Assembly (NCBI GenBank): GCA_022771695.1
Contig: JALEKJ010000015.1
Location: 22,948 to 86,947 of the forward strand
DNA: 64,000 nt
Origin: Roseburia sp.
GTDB taxonomy: Bacteria > Bacillota > Clostridia > Lachnospirales > Lachnospiraceae
Direction: 5' to 3'
The translations under genes and the position numbers were made by a program. Under the pieces are notes generated by a model. The model saw only the letters and a program-made list of their open reading frames with translations. It did not search any database and was not told the origin of the DNA. Shown here one piece after another: positions 1-6,403 of this stretch (positions within the stretch are counted from its first letter, which is position 1; every line of letters starts with the position of its first letter).

Positions 1-2
1 GT

Positions 3-155
3 GCAATCACAGCAGTTGCCTTGTTCGGTGGCGACCGTGGCCACGGGTCGAGGTGCGGTTGGTCGTGCTGGTTTGTGGACTACCCTGCGACGAGCGTTAG
101 CACGAACATCGTGGCGAGCCTCTCTTGCAAACCACCTGTCTCAAATGCTGCGTAG
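3..155 (+). CDS. DGR target protein, C-terminal end (partial)
   Basis: This open frame enters from the left edge and stops at TAG 153-155, giving about 50 residues that include LFGGDRGHGSRCGW and end in PPVSNAA. Its frame is set by the template repeat downstream, whose same frame reads LFGGNRSNGSKCGLSYW. The substituted codons are mainly AAC, AAT, AAG and TAC codons of the template, the usual result of adenine mutagenesis. DGR targets normally end in a C-type-lectin or Ig-like variable domain, and in a prophage they are tail-fibre or receptor-binding proteins. The N-terminal part lies outside the window, so the fold and role are inferred from context. A longer frame over 1-225 in another phase is arginine- and glycine-rich and is not the coding one. 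Confidence 0.75.
   Translation, partial: AITAVALFGGDRGHGSRCGWSCWFVDYPATSVSTNIVASLSCKPPVSNAA
16..126 (+). repeat. DGR variable repeat (VR)
   Basis: This 111-bp copy matches 361-471 at a constant offset of 345 without gaps. I count 14 differences. Twelve lie at template adenines (VR positions 33, 39, 42, 52, 67, 72, 73, 78, 81, 94, 100 and 122). The other two are T to G at 61 and G to T at 98. Similarity ends sharply after 126. The nearly unchanged 3' end (about 101-126) would hold the initiation-of-mutagenic-homing region. Confidence 0.92.
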
Positions 156-170
156 CAGCATGGGGAGGAA

Positions 171-221
171 CGGAGGGGGCGACCCCTCCGCAAAGGGAGG
201 TTCGGAGGGAACTCCCTCCGA
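171..221 (+). other. Tandem 8-bp hairpins behind the VR
   Basis: Two adjacent perfect hairpins sit here. The first has stem 171-178 (CGGAGGGG) with 183-190 and loop GCGA. The second has stem 202-209 (TCGGAGGG) with 214-221 and loop AACT. Hairpin/cruciform elements with 8-bp stems and 4-nt loops just after the VR help target recognition in the Bordetella phage DGR. Here they start 45 bp after the VR and lie beyond the target stop codon. A terminator role is less likely because no T-run follows. Confidence 0.65.
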
Positions 222-250
222 GTAAGTAAGACGAGAGGGAATTTTCCACG

Positions 251-385
251 ATGATGGAAAGAAACCAAAGAATCGACACAACACAAAAATTTTATGATAG
301 AATCTGCGACGATAACAAAACGATGAACCTTGACATGAGAGGGGATTCAGTGTGCGTGTCTTGCCTTGTTCGGTGGCAACCGTAG
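251..385 (+). CDS. Small ORF between VR and TR (44 codons), doubtful
   Basis: An ATG ATG start after GAGAGGG (232-238) opens a 44-residue frame beginning MMERNQRIDTTQKF and ending at TAG 383-385, inside the template repeat. I recognise no family. It is far too short to be a complete Avd accessory protein. The stretch 222-360 is otherwise non-coding and probably belongs to the DGR template RNA, so this frame may be chance. Confidence 0.2.
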   Translation: MMERNQRIDTTQKFYDRICDDNKTMNLDMRGDSVCVSCLVRWQP

Positions 386-471
386 CAACGGGTCGAAGTG
401 CGGTTTGTCGTACTGGAATGTGAACAACCCTGCGACGAACGTGAACACGAACATCGTGGCGAGCCTATCTT
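361..471 (+). repeat. DGR template repeat (TR)
   Basis: This is the 111-bp donor copy of the VR at 16-126, placed 144 bp upstream of the reverse transcriptase, as is typical. It holds about 25 adenines, many in AAC codons that can become many different amino acids. The VR-equivalent frame is interrupted by TGA at 336-338 and has no start, so the TR itself is not translated in that frame. The same frame runs on past the repeat to TAA 541-543, which suggests the TR arose from a duplicated target-gene end. Confidence 0.92.
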
Positions 472-615
472 ATCATTATGACGGAGCGTATAACCAAAAG
501 CACACTGTTTTCCTACACCGCAGGATGTTGAAATACATCTAACCAGTGGAAATCATACCGATGCAGGCAGGGTCAAGTAAGATTATCAGAAAGACCTTGA
601 GGTGATAAGAGATAT

Positions 616-1905
616 ATGGGAAGCAAATCCGTCAATAACCTGTACAAACCCATGTTAGAACATGGTAATGTTGAGCGAAAATTTCACATTGCAGCAAAAG
701 GAAAGACACAGCGTCCGGATGTTGCGGTGATTTTGCAGCCGGAGAACATTCAGAGGCATGTTGAGACTGTCATCGAGCAGTTATCAAACACAGCACCGGA
801 GGGGTTCGATGTACCGAATCCGGAGAAAGCATGGAAACCGACAAAACACGGAAAAGTAACAATCAACGAGGGAACGAACCGCAAGCAGAGGCAAATAGAA
901 AAGCCTAGATACAACTATGAGCAAGTGGTGCATCACATCGTTGTGTCAGCATGTTACGACATTTTCATGAAAGGGATGTATGAGTTCTCATGTGGGAGCG
1001 TTCCGAACAGGGGTGCTCACTACGGGAAGAAATACATTGAAAAGTGGATAAGGACAGACGAGAAAAATTGCAAGTATATACTCAAGATGGACATTCGACA
1101 CTTTTTCGAGAGTGTTGACCATGATGTTTTGAAAGAGTGGCTTGCAAAGAAAATCCGAGACAAGAGGATGTTGCACATCCTGCATCTCATAATAGACGGG
1201 AGCGAGCAGGGATTGCCACTGGGATATTATACATCGCAGTGGTTAGCGAATTTTATGTTGCAGCCTCTTGACCATTACATCAAGGAGGAACTGAAAGCGG
1301 TTCACTATATCCGGTATATGGATGACATGGTCGTGTTCGGAAAGAACAAGAAAGAACTGCACCGGATGCAGCAGAGCATTGAGACATACTTGAGAGAACG
1401 ATTCAATTTGCAGATGAAAAACAACTGGCAGGTGTACAGATTTGATTATTTCGACAGGAAAACCAAAAAGAGAAAAGGGCGACCGCTTGATTTCATGGGG
1501 TTTGAGTTTTGGAGAGACAAGACAATCCTGCGAGAATCAATAATGTTGAGATGCACAAGGAAAGTGAATCGCATCAGAAAGAAAGACAGAATCACATGGT
1601 ATGATGCAACAGCAATATTGTCATATATGGGTTATGTGACGCACACAGACACATACGCAATGTATGAGGAGAGAATCAAACCATATGCAAATATTAAAAA
1701 ACTCAAGAAGATAGTGAGTAAAAATTCAAAACGAAAGGAGCAACAGAGACATGAAAGAATGGAGAAAGGTGTTCGGAACGGAGGCAGAAATGCCGGAGGA
1801 GTTCGACACGACACAGTCACCGTCAACAGTTTATCAGAGACGGAATGTCAAGAAAACAACAAAGACGGAGGCAGACGGGAACAAGGTGACAGGATGGGAG
1901 CGTGA
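616..1905 (+). CDS. DGR-type reverse transcriptase
   Basis: This RNA-directed DNA polymerase would copy the TR RNA with errors at adenines so that the cDNA replaces the VR. Visible motifs are KMDIRHFF (catalytic Asp159), LGYYTSQ (202-208, with the SQ that marks DGR enzymes where group II intron enzymes have SP) and YMDD (234-237). There is no maturase or HNH domain. The ATG at 616 follows GAGGTGATAAGAG. The last 50 or so residues (SKRKEQQRHER onward) are low-complexity and overlap the next gene in another frame, so the functional protein may end near residue 380. No avd gene lies between VR, TR and RT. Confidence 0.93.
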   Translation: MGSKSVNNLYKPMLEHGNVERKFHIAAKGKTQRPDVAVILQPENIQRHVETVIEQLSNTAPEGFDVPNPEKAWKPTKHGKVTINEGTNRKQRQIEKPRYNYEQVVHHIVVSACYDIFMKGMYEFSCGSVPNRGAHYGKKYIEKWIRTDEKNCKYILKMDIRHFFESVDHDVLKEWLAKKIRDKRMLHILHLIIDGSEQGLPLGYYTSQWLANFMLQPLDHYIKEELKAVHYIRYMDDMVVFGKNKKELHRMQQSIETYLRERFNLQMKNNWQVYRFDYFDRKTKKRKGRPLDFMGFEFWRDKTILRESIMLRCTRKVNRIRKKDRITWYDATAILSYMGYVTHTDTYAMYEERIKPYANIKKLKKIVSKNSKRKEQQRHERMEKGVRNGGRNAGGVRHDTVTVNSLSETECQENNKDGGRREQGDRMGA

Positions 1906-2065
1906 GGAGCGTGAGTTGACACTTGCAGAATATGAGCAGATGAAACTCATGTCCGAGATTGTTTCAGATAACACATCCGGAATCATAGCATCAGTGACAG
2001 AGTTTCAGAAAGATGCGGTCATTGACGAATACACACAGCAGTTGATTGAGGAGGGGTTGATTTAG
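1751..2065 (+). CDS. Phage late-region protein of unknown function
   Basis: This 104-residue protein has a strong AAAGGAG site (1735-1741) and an ATG at 1751. It begins MKEWRKVFGTEAEMPEEFD and includes TVYQRRNVKK, then an acidic helical half. Small proteins like this often sit between tail-fibre genes and the lysis module. It overlaps the RT frame by 155 bp in a different phase, and the XkdX-like gene follows at once. I do not recognise a named family, and the function is not evident from sequence. Confidence 0.7.
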   Translation: MKEWRKVFGTEAEMPEEFDTTQSPSTVYQRRNVKKTTKTEADGNKVTGWEREERELTLAEYEQMKLMSEIVSDNTSGIIASVTEFQKDAVIDEYTQQLIEEGLI

Positions 2066-2066
2066 T

Positions 2067-2219
2067 ATGAGAACACTGGTCGAAAGTCTGAAAAGATTAT
2101 ACAAGAAAGACACTCTCACACAGGAACAGATTGCAGAGCGTGTCGAAAAAGGAAGTATTTCAGCGGAGGAATACGAGTACATCACTGGGGAGAAATATCC
2201 GGACGGTGAGACCGAATGA
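2067..2219 (+). CDS. XkdX-like phage protein
   Basis: This 50-residue protein begins MRTLVESLKRLYKKDTLTQE and contains AERVEKGSISAEEYEYITG. That matches the small XkdX family of PBSX-like and other Firmicute phages: a basic N-terminal helix, then QIAERV..G.IS.EEY..ITG. XkdX proteins are encoded just after tail-fibre genes, and their role is not established. It starts 2 bp after the previous stop, and its TGA overlaps the next start (ATGA at 2216). Confidence 0.85.
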   Translation: MRTLVESLKRLYKKDTLTQEQIAERVEKGSISAEEYEYITGEKYPDGETE

Positions 2220-2455
2220 CGACGCTTGAAATAATTTCACGATTGTGTGCGGTGACGGAGACGCTATCGGAAATCGTGAAAAAGCAACAAGAAACGATTG
2301 AACGCTCAAAAGTGGAGGAGGAGGTCAAAGAGGAACTCCGGAGGATGGTCAATGAAACAGACAGGGAACTGGATGTCATTGAGTACCACATGAGGCGACA
2401 CTGCGACACCGACGACGTGGGAGCGTTCGGAAAGGAGCAGCCGAGTGACGATTGA
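2216..2455 (+). CDS. Small coiled-coil phage protein
   Basis: This 79-residue protein is largely helical and highly charged (TLSEIVKKQQETIERSK, VEEEVKEELRRMVNE), with no membrane segment. It is translationally coupled to the XkdX-like gene by ATGA and overlaps the next gene by 11 bp. The family is unknown. Its position suggests a part or partner of the tail-tip or lysis module. Confidence 0.65.
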   Translation: MTTLEIISRLCAVTETLSEIVKKQQETIERSKVEEEVKEELRRMVNETDRELDVIEYHMRRHCDTDDVGAFGKEQPSDD

Positions 2456-2750
2456 ACTCTCATTGTTGTTGAGTGGAATTTCCGTCGCATTTGCAGTCTT
2501 TTTCGGAATCTCGAATAAAAAGAGAAACGAAAGAAAAGACACAGAGCAGGAGACGGAGGAACGAGCAACAACGAACACACTCTTGATGACAAAACTGGAG
2601 AACATTGCAGATGATGTCAAAGACATCAAGCGTGACTACAAAGAGACACGGGCAGAGGTGCAGGGGTTGAGAGACCGAGTTCTCATAGTTGAGCAGTCAT
2701 TGAAATCGTATCACAAGAGACTGGACGGGATGCAGAAAACCGACCAATAA
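2445..2750 (+). CDS. Membrane-anchored coiled-coil phage protein (XhlA-like layout)
   Basis: A GTG start at 2445 follows AAAGGAG. The 101-residue product has one N-terminal membrane segment (LLLSGISVAFAVFFGI, residues 6-22), a basic stop-transfer stretch, then a long coiled coil (NIADDVKDIKRDYKETRAEV). This layout resembles haemolysin XhlA-type and holin-associated proteins, although those usually carry the membrane segment at the C-terminus. It lies in the lysis module between the XkdX-like and holin-like genes. Confidence 0.65.
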   Translation: MTIELSLLLSGISVAFAVFFGISNKKRNERKDTEQETEERATTNTLLMTKLENIADDVKDIKRDYKETRAEVQGLRDRVLIVEQSLKSYHKRLDGMQKTDQ

Positions 2751-2800
2751 CAGGAGGGCGGTAACAGGCAAGAATCAACGCACATTCAAGGAGGCAACAA

Positions 2801-3154
2801 ATGAATAGGAGCAAAGAGGCAAGGCAGGAGCGACGAATCCGCATCCGGCATCTCAAAAGGATGTACCGGATAAGGGAACGCAAAGCAAAAGCCGAGAACA
2901 AAGTCTCCGGTCAGTTCATGAATCGTGTTGTTATCTGTATGATTCTTGCAGCATTTATATACACAGTGGTGATGATTATTGTGTTTGTGAGAGTAGGGTC
3001 AGAACCCTCAACGCTGACAGAGAATGTATTTCAGTTTCTATCAGTAGAGGGAGGGGCGATGGCACTCATTAAAATAGGCAAAACAGCAGTAAAGGGAAAA
3101 TCGGATAATAAACACGAGGACAAGCCGGAACAGGACGAGGAGGTCAAAGGATAA
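2801..3154 (+). CDS. Small phage membrane protein
   Basis: This 117-residue protein has a strongly basic N-terminus (RQERRIRIRHLKRMYRIRER), one clear membrane segment (VVICMILAAFIYTVVMIIVF, about 43-64), a second weaker hydrophobic stretch (FLSVEGGAMALIKIG) and a charged tail. Its ATG follows AAGGAGG, and its stop overlaps the next start by one base. It could be an antiholin or second holin component, but no family was recognised. Confidence 0.6.
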   Translation: MNRSKEARQERRIRIRHLKRMYRIRERKAKAENKVSGQFMNRVVICMILAAFIYTVVMIIVFVRVGSEPSTLTENVFQFLSVEGGAMALIKIGKTAVKGKSDNKHEDKPEQDEEVKG

Positions 3155-3513
3155 TGAAATTCATGACAGAAAACTGGTTTGTTATCGTGGCAATCATTGC
3201 ACTGGCAACAAGTGCAGGGTTCACAATTTATAAATTCGCAAAGATGCCGAGCGACAGACAACTCAACAAGGTTCGTGAGTGGTTACTGTATGCGGTCACG
3301 GTAGCAGAGAAAGAACTGGGAGCAGGAACAGGAAAACTCAAACTCCGGTATGTATATGACATGTTTGTGCAGAGGTTCGGATGGATTGCAGAGGTAATCA
3401 CATTCGAGATGTTCAGCATGATGGTTGACGAGGCACTGGACAAAATGAAAGACATGCTTGACAAAAACGAGGCGGTTCAGAAACTCGTCGCAGGAGAGGA
3501 GGAGAGCGAATGA
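3154..3513 (+). CDS. Putative holin (LLH-type layout)
   Basis: This 119-residue protein has one N-terminal membrane helix (WFVIVAIIALATSAGFTIY, 8-26) and a soluble helical domain containing VREWLLYAVTVAEKELGAGT and GKLKLRYVYDMFVQRFG, typical of Firmicute phage holins of the LLH type. Holins form the lesions that release the endolysin at lysis. It overlaps the endolysin gene by 4 bp, the expected holin-endolysin order. Confidence 0.75.
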   Translation: MKFMTENWFVIVAIIALATSAGFTIYKFAKMPSDRQLNKVREWLLYAVTVAEKELGAGTGKLKLRYVYDMFVQRFGWIAEVITFEMFSMMVDEALDKMKDMLDKNEAVQKLVAGEEESE

Positions 3514-4316
3514 TTTCAAATTGTGGACACGACGAAAAAGGAAAATATTCCGGAGGACAAGCAGGAGACCAAACGGGAAAAGAGTGGCAGGTGATAAACT
3601 GGTACAAAAGACCGTGGAAATGCGTTCTCCGTCATCCGGATGCAGCAGTGAGAAAACTCATTGCACAAATGGCAAAGGCAGCAGCAGTCAACAACATGGT
3701 AGGATATGACCAGTCGCAGAGGGGAACATTTTGGACAAATCTCAAGGATTCAAATTTCGACCCTGCACAAATCACAGTACCATGCGAGGCAGATTGTTCC
3801 TCCGGTGTTGCTGCAATCGTAAAGGGTGCAGGATATAGACTGAACAATCAGAAATTGAAAAATGTGAGCACATCATGCTACACAGGAAACCTGCGAGCAG
3901 CACTCAAGGCAGCAGGATTCGAGGTGCTGACAGATTCAAAGTATCTGACATCGGATGCGTATTTGCTTGAGGGAGACATTCTTTTGAACGACGGTGCTCA
4001 TGTGGCGACAAACCTCACGGATGGAGCAAAGACATCAAGTGCAGCAGCATCACAGACGGTAACAATCAAGAACAATGTAAAACTGGACACAGCAAGAGGA
4101 TTCGACAAGAGCCTTGCAGGAAAATACAAAGTGACAGCGTCAGCGTTGAACTTGAGAGCAGGAGCAGGAAAAGATAAAGAAATCATCGCAGAGATGAAAA
4201 ACGGTGAGAGCGTACAGTGTTACGGTTATTATAATGACAACAACGGAGTGAAATGGTTGTATGTGGTGTACAAAGGTGTTGTCGGTTACGCATCTAGCAA
4301 ATATTTGAGAAAATAA
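3510..4316 (+). CDS. Phage endolysin with SH3b cell-wall-binding domain
   Basis: This 268-residue peptidoglycan hydrolase opens with NCGHDEKGKYSGGQAGDQTG, a start shared by clostridial phage endolysins of the NlpC/P60-CHAP type. Cys96 in EADCSSGV and His164 in DGAHVATN are the likely catalytic pair. Residues 206-268 (YKVTASALNLRAGAG to GYASSKYLRK) form a bacterial SH3 domain. It follows the holin-like gene with a 4-bp overlap. No signal peptide is present, consistent with holin-dependent release. Confidence 0.9.
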   Translation: MISNCGHDEKGKYSGGQAGDQTGKEWQVINWYKRPWKCVLRHPDAAVRKLIAQMAKAAAVNNMVGYDQSQRGTFWTNLKDSNFDPAQITVPCEADCSSGVAAIVKGAGYRLNNQKLKNVSTSCYTGNLRAALKAAGFEVLTDSKYLTSDAYLLEGDILLNDGAHVATNLTDGAKTSSAAASQTVTIKNNVKLDTARGFDKSLAGKYKVTASALNLRAGAGKDKEIIAEMKNGESVQCYGYYNDNNGVKWLYVVYKGVVGYASSKYLRK

Positions 4317-4329
4317 GGGAGGAAAAATC

Positions 4330-4968
4330 ATGAAATATTATCTCGGAAAAGGAACAGAGTTCAAGAAAGAGGAGTGCAAGGAGTACAAGACAATCAAGGG
4401 AGCACTTGAGGCAGCAGCAAAGGACGAGAGCCTCGTGGTTTGGAATGAAAACGGACAGGTTATCGGGTCACTCACTGACAATGTACCGAACGGAGCACTC
4501 AATACAAATCCGGATGGTTCAGTGAACGCATACAATGAAAATGGTCAGCAGGTAGGAACGGTTGACCCTGCGACAGTGGCAGCAGTGACCGGAAACGGAA
4601 CAGAACAGTCCGGAGACAACGCAGGAGCGTCCACAGAGGGCGAGAATGAGAACGGTGGAGGAAATACACCACCTGCAAATGAAAACGGGCAGAACGGGCA
4701 GGAAAACGATTCAGACAATGAGCAGCAGGACAAGGACGAGGTCATTATTCCACAGGGTACAATGAAAGTGACTGTTGTGTGTGATGGAGCACTCAATCTC
4801 CGCAGGTCAGCAGAATGGGGAAATGACAACATCTGCGGTCGTGCAACAAGAGGTCAGTCATACTATGTGAAAGAGATTCACACAATCGACGGAAAGAAGA
4901 TGGTCAGAACAATCGACGACTTGTATTTGTCCGGAGCATCTGAACATGTGCAGTTCGAGCAGTTATAA
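4330..4968 (+). CDS. Phage SH3-like protein with acidic linker
   Basis: This 212-residue protein has an N-terminal domain of about 75 residues (KYYLGKGTEFKKEECKEYKT, VVWNENGQVIGSL), a disordered Asn/Gly/Glu-rich linker (about 88-135) and a C-terminal SH3-like domain (MKVTVVCDGALNLRRSAEWG onward). It follows the endolysin by 13 bp and has its own GGGAGG site. It may be an auxiliary wall-binding or lysis protein and is the last gene of the prophage late region in this window. Function is inferred from position only. Confidence 0.65.
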   Translation: MKYYLGKGTEFKKEECKEYKTIKGALEAAAKDESLVVWNENGQVIGSLTDNVPNGALNTNPDGSVNAYNENGQQVGTVDPATVAAVTGNGTEQSGDNAGASTEGENENGGGNTPPANENGQNGQENDSDNEQQDKDEVIIPQGTMKVTVVCDGALNLRRSAEWGNDNICGRATRGQSYYVKEIHTIDGKKMVRTIDDLYLSGASEHVQFEQL

Positions 4969-5108
4969 AAGCAGCACGGAGAGACATCAAAAAATGTCCG
5001 TAACAAACTGGTAACTAACAAAGAGCCGGAGAAGTGCAGAAAATAAGCGTCCGGAACTATCAAAGAGATAATTATCTCGCGAGAGACTTTCTATTCAAGA
5101 ATCTATTA

Positions 5109-5138
5109 TCCCGGAAGCAGCTGGCTTCCGGGATTTTT
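5109..5138 (+). terminator. Terminator closing the prophage late operon
   Basis: A 10-bp stem (TCCCGGAAGC, 5109-5118, with 5124-5133) and a 5-nt loop precede TTTTTAT. The short palindrome TCTCGCGAGA lies upstream at 5075-5084. The prophage boundary is probably nearby, but no attachment-site repeat can be proved because the left end is outside the window. Confidence 0.85.
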
Positions 5139-5188
5139 ATCTAGTACCGTGTTAGGTACGTATAAATTTCTTTTTATTCTTATTTTGC

Positions 5189-5482
5189 CCGTAGGCTGTT
5201 TGAGCAGGCTACGGATAGATTCCCCAACTTATCAATTCAAACCGTAGGCTATTTGAGTGAGCTACGGATAGATTTCCCGATTTATCAATTCAAACCGTAG
5301 GAGTGTTGAACTGTTTACGGATAGATTTTCCAACTTATCAATTCAAACCGTAAGTTGATTGAAGTGGCTACGGTTATATTTTAAAATTATTCAAATTCAT
5401 TCGTAGAAAAGCAGGGATTACTACGGATGAATGTCATAAGCAATCTATTATAACCGTAAGTATGTCGAAATAACTACGGTTA
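5189..5482 (+). repeat. Six-unit hairpin array, 53-bp period
   Basis: CCGTAG-like arms start at 5189, 5242, 5295, 5348, 5402 and 5454, and each pairs with a CTACGG-like arm 15-21 nt later. Units 1-3 share an almost identical 27-nt linker (ATAGATT, a C/T-rich pair, then TTATCAATTCAAA). Units 4-6 have diverged linkers but keep the arms and the spacing. The inner segments vary, and some can extend the stem (CTG/CAG in unit 1, AGT/ACT in unit 3). Most units centre on TTGA. Unit 5 extends to 12 bp (5395-5406 with 5421-5432) and unit 6 to 8 bp (5451-5458 with 5475-5482). The array ends one unit before the ATG at 5507. Confidence 0.9.
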
Positions 5483-5506
5483 CACATCTTAGAAAGGAAC
5501 AATCAT

Positions 5507-6304
5507 ATGTATGGATTAAAAGAAATGCTATTAGAGGAAAAGGCAAGGCTACAGAAGATTGAGGAAAAAACAAGAAATCAATTGAAGGGTGCACCAAAAG
5601 GTACATTGAGAATTTCGAAATCAAATAATCATATACAATATTATCATTGCACAGAAGAAAACCCACGAAAAAATGGAACATATTTGCATAAAAACGAGGA
5701 AGAACTGGTTCATCAACTTGCTCAAAAAGTATATGATGAAAAGGTATTGCGCCTTGCGGAGAAAAGACTGCGACAAATTAGGCGAATAGCAGAAGAGTAT
5801 CAAGATGATGAAATGGAAAAACTATTTTTGATGGAACATGAAACACGTCAAAAATTGATTTGCCCGGTAGAATCGACATGGAATCAGCAACTGGAACAAT
5901 GGATGAAGGAGGAATACGAAGGGAAGGGATTTAAAGAAGGTGTTCCGCTTATCTATTCAGACAGGGGTGAGCGAGTGCGCTCAAAATCTGAAAAAATCCT
6001 TGCAGATTATTTTTATCATAATAATATTCAATATAAGTATGAGAAACCACTTCAATTAACAGGATATGGTGTTGTGTATCCCGATTTTACATTTTTATCA
6101 AAGCGCACAGGAAAGGAAATTTATTGGGAACATGAAGGACGTATGGATGATCCGGGGTATGCAAAAGCAGCAATAAAAAAGATAGAGACCTATGAGGATA
6201 ATGGTATTTATATTGGAGAAAGGCTAATTCTGACATTTGAAACAGAAACTACTACCTTAAGCAGAAAGAACATTGAGAGAAATGCAAAAAGATATTTGGT
6301 ATAA
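5507..6304 (+). CDS. Predicted PD-(D/E)XK-type nuclease, stand-alone
   Basis: This 265-residue soluble protein has a helical charged N-terminal half (MLLEEKARLQKIEEKTRNQL) and a C-terminal half that looks like a restriction-endonuclease fold: Glu162 in RSKSEKILADYF, Asp193 in VVYPDFTF and Glu208/Glu210 in EIYWEHEG, followed by YAKAAIKKIETYEDNGIY. These fit the acidic core of Vsr-like and PD-(D/E)XK enzymes. The ATG has a good AGAAAGGA site (5490-5497). No methyltransferase, integrase or cas gene is adjacent, and the next gene begins 99 bp later. The directly upstream hairpin array suggests a functional link as operator, leader RNA or substrate. The exact family is not recognised. Confidence 0.6.
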   Translation: MYGLKEMLLEEKARLQKIEEKTRNQLKGAPKGTLRISKSNNHIQYYHCTEENPRKNGTYLHKNEEELVHQLAQKVYDEKVLRLAEKRLRQIRRIAEEYQDDEMEKLFLMEHETRQKLICPVESTWNQQLEQWMKEEYEGKGFKEGVPLIYSDRGERVRSKSEKILADYFYHNNIQYKYEKPLQLTGYGVVYPDFTFLSKRTGKEIYWEHEGRMDDPGYAKAAIKKIETYEDNGIYIGERLILTFETETTTLSRKNIERNAKRYLV

Positions 6305-6403
6305 CATAAGGGGCAAACACAAACATTTTTAAAAATCTTCATAAACCCATCACATACCCATGCTAGGATATAGAAAAATATAGATACAGGGAGAAATGAT
6401 TGT

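Noticed and set aside
1..225. A 74-codon frame starting with GTG at base 1
   Set aside because: It is an Arg/Gly-rich out-of-phase reading. The frame matching the template repeat peptide (LFGG....GS.CG) is the one starting at base 3.
616..1905. Group II intron or retron reverse transcriptase
   Set aside because: The SQ motif after LGYYT, the upstream TR/VR pair and the lack of maturase or HNH domains fit a DGR. No intron domain V or retron RNA was seen.
4969..5160. Prophage attachment site or tRNA target
   Set aside because: No tRNA-like sequence or integrase gene is present, and the left junction is outside the window, so a repeat cannot be shown.
5189..5482. CRISPR array
   Set aside because: The segments between repeats are about 14 nt, partly conserved around TTGA and able to pair, and no cas gene is near. 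It is better read as a hairpin array.
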